Positions 58,563-64,000 of a stretch of DNA of 64,000 nucleotides are shown here, in pieces. The stretch is from the NCBI RefSeq assembly GCF_900170035.1, contig NZ_LT828543.1, forward strand, positions 255,438 to 319,437. The letters run 5' to 3'. Both the position numbers and the translations under genes were made by a program. The notes under the pieces are model-generated. The model made no database searches. It had not been told where the DNA came from and saw nothing but the letters and a program-made list of their open reading frames with translations. Source of the stretch: Desulfamplus magnetovallimortis (lineage in GTDB: Bacteria; Desulfobacterota; Desulfobacteria; Desulfobacterales; Desulfobacteraceae). The first letter of the stretch is position 1; each line of letters starts with the position of its first letter.

Positions 58563-59882
58563 CTACGTAAGAGACAAAAGCAATGACACAAGAGCCTTTG
58601 GATCAATGTACGGCGATGTTTCAGATGTGATAAGAGGCATATCAATAACTTCTATTCCCATCTTCTTCAACGCACATTTATCGATTTTTCCTTCATATTC
58701 TCCATTTTTGCTATCAATTATAACATAATTTAGCAGATCACAAACAGCCGGCTTTATGTTATTACTGTAACTCATTTCATAACGACCTGCAAAGAGTCTA
58801 TAAGGTCCGGCAATGCCTTTACGACGAGTAATCATGGAAGAAATATTGCCTTGCATAATGCTTTCATTCATGTCAACGTGGCCATTTCTGACGAGATAAT
58901 AAACCAAGACATAAATCTGATCCATAAGTGTCATGCCAAAGGTTTCCGGGTCACTTTTCCCGGTGCTGGGAATATAGACCTTGGGTACTGGTAGATTACT
59001 GATGGCTTTGCCTACACCCTCTGGAAGCAGATTGGCAATAAGACTTGAGTAAAAACTGCCCATGGGGTAACAGACAAGATCCGCCTCATTTATGAGATTG
59101 GCTATTTTATTCCGAACGGGAATAATAACAGGTTCTGGATTATCAAGATTTCGGCACATCCAAAGATTTATTATTTTACTCTCCAGCGGTTTTTCCTCTT
59201 TTCCCGTAAGAATGTGTTGACCTATTTTGATGCTACCATTTTCAAGTTCAGCCGCAATATGAAGGTCCTTGTTGATGACAGGACGCACAACCCCACGAAC
59301 CTGAACCAGTTTGGAGAAAATGTAGATAATTACATCAAAGTTTCGCCGGTTTTCAAGATATCCTGCTGTCAAAATCAGGTTGCCGATGCTGGCTTTACGC
59401 AAACTGAAACTATCTGCCATGAACTCCTTAAAAAAACGGAGATGCTGGCGGATGATTTTTCTCATGGGATCGGGAATATCCGCCACCAAGGTATGCTTTC
59501 CCCTGATCATGGAGTCAAGCTCTTCCATGAGCTCTTTTTTTTGGGCATCCTCGGGAAATCTGTGGGCAAATAGCCGATAAATCTCATGATGACCGTGGAG
59601 GCTCTGATCTGCAAGTGCCAACAGGCGATTTCTTACGTCCCCGATGGCCGGCATCTCAAATGCTTTTCTGAGCAGCGCAGAGCTTCCCCCTGAATCAAAC
59701 GGGGTGATTATATGAATGGAGTTGTGGGTATATTGAATCAATTCCTGGCATGAACTTCTTAAGGCTGTGCCACCACTGAAAAAAAGGACTTTGGGTCCCA
59801 GTTCAGGAACCCGTTTCAGTCTGGCAAGTTTTACGGAATCAGGAAGTGTTATGGTACGGGTTACTTTTAGCTTCATTGTCAT
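58563..59882 (-). CDS. CofD-related protein of a GAK-type system
   Basis: 439 residues from ATG 59882 (another ATG at 59876); no good ribosome site is visible because repeats abut the start. CofD/YvcK-type Rossmann features: KVLFFSGGTALRSSCQELIQ, HIITPFDSGGSSALLRKAF, PAIGDVRNRLLALAD, LVCYPMGSFYSSLIANLLP and KVYIPSTGKSDPETFG. CofD transfers phospholactate to F420 precursors, and YvcK is a UDP-sugar-binding regulator; this longer, diverged member fits the CofD-related protein found with ATP-grasp and HprK-related kinases. Substrate unknown. Transcribed with the HprK-like gene upstream, although 121 bp of repeats lie between. Confidence 0.82.
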   Translation of the reverse strand: MTMKLKVTRTITLPDSVKLARLKRVPELGPKVLFFSGGTALRSSCQELIQYTHNSIHIITPFDSGGSSALLRKAFEMPAIGDVRNRLLALADQSLHGHHEIYRLFAHRFPEDAQKKELMEELDSMIRGKHTLVADIPDPMRKIIRQHLRFFKEFMADSFSLRKASIGNLILTAGYLENRRNFDVIIYIFSKLVQVRGVVRPVINKDLHIAAELENGSIKIGQHILTGKEEKPLESKIINLWMCRNLDNPEPVIIPVRNKIANLINEADLVCYPMGSFYSSLIANLLPEGVGKAISNLPVPKVYIPSTGKSDPETFGMTLMDQIYVLVYYLVRNGHVDMNESIMQGNISSMITRRKGIAGPYRLFAGRYEMSYSNNIKPAVCDLLNYVIIDSKNGEYEGKIDKCALKKMGIEVIDMPLITSETSPYIDPKALVSLLLSLT

Positions 59883-59884
59883 GT

Positions 59885-60012
59885 TAAACGATCATGGCTG
59901 GAAGTCAGCCACCCCCGAATATGAAAATTTGTATCTATTTTCATGGTAAACGGACATGGCGAACGTTTTGCCGCCCCCGTGCATGGAAACAATGTATCTA
60001 TTTTCACGATAA
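59885..60012. repeat. Two tandem units of dispersed repeat family 3 between GAK-like genes
   Basis: ATCATGGCTGG...GTATCTATTTTCATGGTAAA and GGACATGGCG...GTATCTATTTTCACGATAA are two inverse-oriented units relative to 26289. The second supplies the stop codon region of the HprK-like gene (60004). Confidence 0.75.
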
Positions 60013-61317
60013 TGAACCGGTTTCAAGAAAATGGATATATATTTCCGCAGCTTTTTCAAAATCAACACCTCCACTGAATTCAATGACGGTGCAGTTGGAT
60101 AGATAATCAGCATAGACATCCGGTGTTGGCTCCGGCATTTTGCAATGACTGTCCGGCATAAAAAAAAGCCCTGTGGATTTCATAAATGCAGGCAGAAGAT
60201 CCATTCTTTCCCGAGGCTTTACAATCTCTACTTTAAGTGGCTCATCTGTGTGTTTCCAATCCAATATAGCGAGTGCATGCATGGGAGCTTCAAGGACAAA
60301 TTTATCCGGCCCAAAACATTCGTCGATGGAGGCATCAAATTTGTGTTCAAGCTCCCACAGCTCCTCTTTGGGAAGGGAAGAAAAGAGCCTGATCTCCTCA
60401 TCACTCATGATCTGAAGCAGGTTGGGATTATTCAAAATGGTGCCAGGATTTATTCGCGGCAGCTTTGCAACACCGAACATGGTCATTTTGGATGAATTAT
60501 CGTCATGCATGATTCCTTTAGATGCATTATCTCCATGCATGATTTCTTTAGATGCATTATCGGCATTTTCCCTTTTGCGTATCATCAGCCGGTCATTGCT
60601 GATAAATGTTGTTCCTCTGTTCATCATATGCAGGGCAAAGGTGGATTTTCCTGCACCTGAAAATCCTGCAACAGCAGCTCCTTTTCCCTTCCAGGCAACA
60701 GCCGCAGCGTGGCCAAGAAGTGCGCCGTTGCAAAGCTCCCACTCAATATAGCGGTTGTTAATAAAATTGATAACCTGATTACTATTTTCAAGGCATGGGC
60801 CGATGGCAAGGTGCTCTTCCCTGCCAAAGAAAAAATGCATACCGGTCAGCCTTTTTCTGACAATACGTCCATCTGAAAAATCAGCATACTCTTCCTTGAT
60901 CTTTCTCTTTCCCGGATCAGGCTGTTTAATGGTGAAAGGGATGTCAAGCTCAAGAACCGGAGCCTCATGAGCTGATATGCTAATATCAACTGTCTCTTCA
61001 ATATCAATTCCTGACTCTTCAGTAGGAAACGGAATCACAAAATTATCAAAATAGCGGTTGAGTTCATTGAGTAGCGACTCATCGTTAACCTTTACCCTGA
61101 TATGACAACTTGCAAATTTTAACAGAATCTCAAAATTTGCCGGAAACTCTTTCCGATACTCACAGATATATCCATAAATTTCTTGGCTATTCTCATTTAA
61201 AGCCTCTGTAGCGCTGATGCCGGAGCTTCTGTTTTGATGAGCGTCTCCTTGAATATTGCTCCCCTCTTTTAGAGTGCCGGAGATACAAGTGTCGTTGTAC
61301 TGCATATTCTCTTTCAT
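60004..61317 (-). CDS. HprK-related kinase (type B) of a GAK-type system
   Basis: 437 residues from ATG 61317, overlapping the ATP-grasp stop by 4 bp. A Walker A P-loop AVAGFSGAGKSTFALHMM (residues 218-226 core) is followed by GTTFISNDRLMI, the HprK-like acidic region. The N-terminal half (about 40-200) lacks a known domain. HPr kinases phosphorylate serine on a carrier protein; here the target is unknown, because no HPr-like protein lies in the window. A 10-residue repeat (DNASKEIMHG) sits at about 248-277. Gene order with ATP-grasp and CofD-related neighbours supports the GAK assignment. Confidence 0.83.
   Translation of the reverse strand: MKENMQYNDTCISGTLKEGSNIQGDAHQNRSSGISATEALNENSQEIYGYICEYRKEFPANFEILLKFASCHIRVKVNDESLLNELNRYFDNFVIPFPTEESGIDIEETVDISISAHEAPVLELDIPFTIKQPDPGKRKIKEEYADFSDGRIVRKRLTGMHFFFGREEHLAIGPCLENSNQVINFINNRYIEWELCNGALLGHAAAVAWKGKGAAVAGFSGAGKSTFALHMMNRGTTFISNDRLMIRKRENADNASKEIMHGDNASKGIMHDDNSSKMTMFGVAKLPRINPGTILNNPNLLQIMSDEEIRLFSSLPKEELWELEHKFDASIDECFGPDKFVLEAPMHALAILDWKHTDEPLKVEIVKPRERMDLLPAFMKSTGLFFMPDSHCKMPEPTPDVYADYLSNCTVIEFSGGVDFEKAAEIYIHFLETGSLS
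60491..60568 (-). repeat. 30-bp coding tandem repeat in the HprK-related gene
   Basis: GCATTATCNNCATGCATGAT followed by TTCTTTAGAT-like bases repeats at 30-bp steps (plus strand), encoding DNASKEIMHG, DNASKGIMHD and DNSSKMTMFG. In frame; lies just after the P-loop region. Confidence 0.85.
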
Positions 61318-62192
61318 GGCTGTTCCACCTTTTTTAATACATAATCCACATAAAGCTCTGCCGCATCCATACCGCAGGCGGTCTGAATACCCTTGAATCC
61401 CCCAAAAGCCGAAACTTCAAAGATCACAGGGCCTTCTTCGGTTTCAGCCACATCTACACAGGTAAAATCAAGTCCGAACAATGCCTGGGCTTTTCGGGCA
61501 AGTTCAATGGTGGAATTGGTAGGGGTAAAGGCTTTATACTTACCGCCGGATCTGGTGGTGGTGTTCCAGGAAGATCCGTCATTGCATCTGGCATATGTTG
61601 TCAGATACTCTCCTCCGAGAAAGACAACACCAAGATCCTGTCCTCCAAGCTCCATTTTTTTCTGTATATACATGATGCCATGCTCCTGTGTGAATCGCTC
61701 GACATCTTCTCTTAAAGCCTCGCTGGGGCGCATCACCACCATTCCTCGAGCCTTAGAGGAAAACATGGGTTTGAATACCGCCTCACCATAGCTTTCAACC
61801 GCCTTTATGGCAGCCTCAATATTTTCTGTAATGGTGGTGGGGGGCATGGGTATCCCTCCATTGTTAAGGGTAACCGTACAACTTAGGCGATCCAGAACCC
61901 GCATTATTTTAAATGGGTTGGAGTAAATTTTAAGGCCCCTTTCATGGAGGAATCTCAGCATCTCAAGGCGATCCAGAAGTGCCGGAGAGTAATGAGTGCC
62001 AGCCTTTTTAACGATCAGGGCATCAAGTTTTGACAAGTCAGTATCACCAAACCAGGCGCTGCCTGTCTCAAGATCCAAAGATATCTCACTTAAAGGGATT
62101 AACTCTCTGTAGCCTGTTTTTCGATCAACCGTGTCTGCAAGCATTTCAGATGACCACCCGCCCGGGGTGCCGATTATGCCAATTTTTGTCAT
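61314..62192 (-). CDS. ATP-grasp enzyme of a GAK-type system
   Basis: 292 residues from ATG 62192 (GGAG eight bases upstream). RimK/ATP-grasp layout: N-terminal Rossmann part (TKIGIIGTPGGWSSEMLADT), then MRVLDRLSCTVTLNNGGIPM, the ATP-binding Lys in GEAVFKPMFSSKARGMVVM, IMYIQKKMELGGQDLGVVF, and the metal site FTCVDVAETEEGPVIFEVSAF with GGFKGIQTACG. Such enzymes join a carboxylate to an amine or thiol through an acyl-phosphate. Product unknown. It overlaps the HprK-related start by 4 bp, so they are made together. Confidence 0.87.
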   Translation of the reverse strand: MTKIGIIGTPGGWSSEMLADTVDRKTGYRELIPLSEISLDLETGSAWFGDTDLSKLDALIVKKAGTHYSPALLDRLEMLRFLHERGLKIYSNPFKIMRVLDRLSCTVTLNNGGIPMPPTTITENIEAAIKAVESYGEAVFKPMFSSKARGMVVMRPSEALREDVERFTQEHGIMYIQKKMELGGQDLGVVFLGGEYLTTYARCNDGSSWNTTTRSGGKYKAFTPTNSTIELARKAQALFGLDFTCVDVAETEEGPVIFEVSAFGGFKGIQTACGMDAAELYVDYVLKKVEQP

Positions 62193-62233
62193 TCAGGAAA
62201 CTCCATTACTTTAAAAATTATATTAACATTTTA

Positions 62234-62315
62234 GGCATCCTTCATTGCCCGATTTGCACTTTATGAAACATGATTCCCATTTATGGGGTATCTCCATCAA
62301 AAAGGTGTAAAGGAC
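62234..62315. repeat. Truncated MITE family 1 copy between cluster genes
   Basis: Begins GGCATCCTTCATTGCCCG; inner GTTT-like GATTTGCACTTT and AAAAAGGTGTAAA motifs are kept. The right end is missing where the coding sequence of the PhoU-APH gene ends (stop at 62316). Confidence 0.65.
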
Positions 62316-63950
62316 TCAATAGAGAAGAATTGCAGGTGGAACAGAAAATGTCTCCCAGGGTTTCCCCTCATGTGCGATAACCCGTTCCATGAGAAAATGT
62401 GCACGGCTGCACATATTTTTTGCAAATTCATACTGAAGCTCGAACCGGGTGGATGTAAAAAATGATCTGGCCAGCGCCAGTGCCATTCTAACCTCAAAGG
62501 TAGTGTCATTTAGTTCTGCGGCAAAGCGCTTAAAGGTACTGAAAAAGAAAAGTGTGGTTCTGTTAAGTCGCTCCCTGAAGTCAGGATCAAAAACCGGCAT
62601 TCTGAAATTGGAGACCAGAAAAACCGATGCATCTTGAACATAGTCACCCTGCCTTGAACGATAGAGATCAATATAATTGATCTTCTGTTCTTCATGGTTG
62701 TAAACAATATTGTTGGTGTTGAAGTCGCCATGGATAAAAACAGAAAAAGGTGCTAAAAGAGACTCTTCAATTTTCTGACACCTGCTGATCAGATTTTCAG
62801 TAGCACAAACAGTAAACGTATTGATGTTAAATGATGGCCTGAAAAATTCCGGATGAACCCGCTTTATTGCACCAAGGCGGGCGCTGAGCTGTTTCATGCA
62901 GTCTGTCTTTAAAGTCATTTCATTTCTGGTTTTTTCCCAGATCTCAATAATGGTATGTTCAAGGATAAAAATTACATTGCTTACAACTTCAGCATCCTCT
63001 GTCAAAATAATCTGATCCAGGGTACATCCGGAAAGAAATTCCACCAGCATGGAAGCAGTCTCATACTTTTCATAATACCCGAACACCCTTGGGGCAAGGC
63101 CGGGAAAGAGGCTTTCCCAATAACAGATATTCTCATGCTCTTTCTTTATTTTCTTAATGCCACCTTCCTTGAAAATTCCCTGGGCCTTAAAGCCTGACGG
63201 TTTTTTACGGCTAACCTTGCTGATGCGGCATCCTGACCGTGAACCCCAGATGGATGCAAAATCAATGTCGTTGAGGGTTCCATCAAAACCCGATTCCGAC
63301 AGGGTCTTTTCAAGTGCCTCAAACTGCCTGATCTTTATACGATCTCCAATAATCCCAAAAAGCAAAGCCTCTCCTATATTCAGGATGGAGTCGCCGATTC
63401 GCTCAAGATATCTGAAAATAAAAATGGTGGTGATTAGATCTGTGACGCCCTCCCCTTGTTTTAAATCTTCAAGAAGTATCTTGAAGTTTTCTTCCCACAT
63501 TCGATCAAGTTCAAATTCGGCCTTGCAGATATGAAGAGCACCTGTAAGATCATTATCATCATAGACCCGTGTAATGGAGGAGAGGCTCTTCTGGATAATC
63601 GTGAACATGGTTTTGTAATCATACTGCTGAAGAAATGCGTTGCTGGTGAGATAGCGGGTTTGTCGGGTAATATTGACACAAAAGTCTGCAATTCTTTCAA
63701 GATTGACACAGATGATATGTACAGCCCTTATCCGGTTAATGATCTCCTGATTAATAGATGGTTTCAGTGTGGCAATTCTGGAAAAACAGGCATTTTCAAT
63801 GGTGGTTTTAAGATTGTCAATATAGTCGTCCTTGGCACCTATTTTTTCAAGGACTTCAAGGTTGAAATCTGATAACAGACCATAGGTCAGCTTGATCTGG
63901 TTTTCCGTTTCAATGGCAAGAAATTTGAAATTTCCGAGAATATCTTTCAT
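62316..63950 (-). CDS. PhoU-like / aminoglycoside-phosphotransferase-like fusion protein
   Basis: 544 residues from ATG 63950; the ribosome site is weak. Residues 1-220 are helical with PhoU-type repeats (INRIRAVHIICVNLERIADF, then TTIFIFRYLERIGDSILNIG, the E/D-rich metal-binding helices). Residues about 250-540 form an APH/choline-kinase-type domain with the catalytic loop FSVFIHGDFNTNNIVYN and metal Asp in INYIDLYRSRQGDY. The sequence suggests phosphate-linked sensing joined to a small-molecule kinase. It lies first in the visible leftward cluster before ATP-grasp, HprK-related and CofD-related genes. Target substrate unknown. Confidence 0.85.
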   Translation of the reverse strand: MKDILGNFKFLAIETENQIKLTYGLLSDFNLEVLEKIGAKDDYIDNLKTTIENACFSRIATLKPSINQEIINRIRAVHIICVNLERIADFCVNITRQTRYLTSNAFLQQYDYKTMFTIIQKSLSSITRVYDDNDLTGALHICKAEFELDRMWEENFKILLEDLKQGEGVTDLITTIFIFRYLERIGDSILNIGEALLFGIIGDRIKIRQFEALEKTLSESGFDGTLNDIDFASIWGSRSGCRISKVSRKKPSGFKAQGIFKEGGIKKIKKEHENICYWESLFPGLAPRVFGYYEKYETASMLVEFLSGCTLDQIILTEDAEVVSNVIFILEHTIIEIWEKTRNEMTLKTDCMKQLSARLGAIKRVHPEFFRPSFNINTFTVCATENLISRCQKIEESLLAPFSVFIHGDFNTNNIVYNHEEQKINYIDLYRSRQGDYVQDASVFLVSNFRMPVFDPDFRERLNRTTLFFFSTFKRFAAELNDTTFEVRMALALARSFFTSTRFELQYEFAKNMCSRAHFLMERVIAHEGKPWETFSVPPAILLY

Positions 63951-64000
63951 GGATGCACTCTTAATTTCCCGATGTGGTCATTTGAACCATTATGAACGAA

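Overview
The window reads as a chromosomal segment of a moderately AT-rich, Gram-negative, anaerobic bacterium. The best guess is a marine or brackish sulfate-reducer-like member of the Desulfobacterota. This is inferred from a tungsten-type aldehyde:ferredoxin oxidoreductase, N-acetylglutaminylglutamine amide (NAGGN) osmolyte genes, a GAK-type gene cluster and many PAS/HisKA_2 sensor kinases. No rRNA or tRNA gene was seen, so the taxonomy is inference only.

Layout. 0-6.9 kb: the 3' part of a giant repetitive surface protein (42-bp repeats, a Pro-Glu stalk of about 220 residues, VCBS/Ig-like domains, a LamG domain and a calcium-binding module). 7.2-7.8 kb: slyD. 8.3-13.7 kb: MarR regulator plus the NAGGN osmolyte genes (M42 peptidase, asnO, ngg). 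13.8-16.6 kb: KinB/AlgB-like sensor kinase and sigma-54 response regulator. 17.0-25.2 kb: two potassium-uptake operons, each behind the same duplicated UAS/sigma-54 promoter block. The first encodes kinase, REC-TPR protein, two TrkA proteins and TrkH. The second encodes a degenerate receiver with a four-Cys tail, KtrB and KtrA. 25.6-33.9 kb: ZraP-like protein, a chemoreceptor and three multidomain signalling proteins. 34.0-40.1 kb: cyclase-family hydrolase, MBL hydrolase, a soluble FtsK-like translocase and an Rpn-type nuclease. 40.4-47.2 kb: recD2-gmhB, rlpA, lon, hsp20. 47.4-48.1 kb: a PIN toxin-antitoxin pair. 49.0-50.7 kb: AOR between inverted repeats. 51.3-54.0 kb: glgC-glgA. 54.0-64.0 kb: a leftward GAK-like cluster (PhoU-APH fusion, ATP-grasp, HprK-related kinase, CofD-related protein, PHP-glycosyltransferase fusion, radical SAM protein).

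How it fits together. The 8-25 kb region looks like an osmotic-stress island: organic osmolyte synthesis sits beside two K+ uptake systems, with sigma-54 control by the adjacent AlgB-like regulator predicted from matching inverted repeats (TGCAAT-N8-ATTGCA) and GG-N10-GC promoters. The right end is a recognisable but functionally uncharacterised GAK-type system next to glycogen genes.

The intergenic space carries several dispersed repeat families. Two behave like MITEs. One (about 105 or 158 bp, GGCAT...ATGCC ends) has 8-bp target duplications and includes a nested insertion. The other (about 174 bp) has 6-bp target duplications. A third family (CCRTGRAAATAGATACA) and a 28-bp perfect palindrome also recur. 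Many proteins carry short in-frame tandem repeats, which suggests a lineage tendency for coding-repeat expansion.
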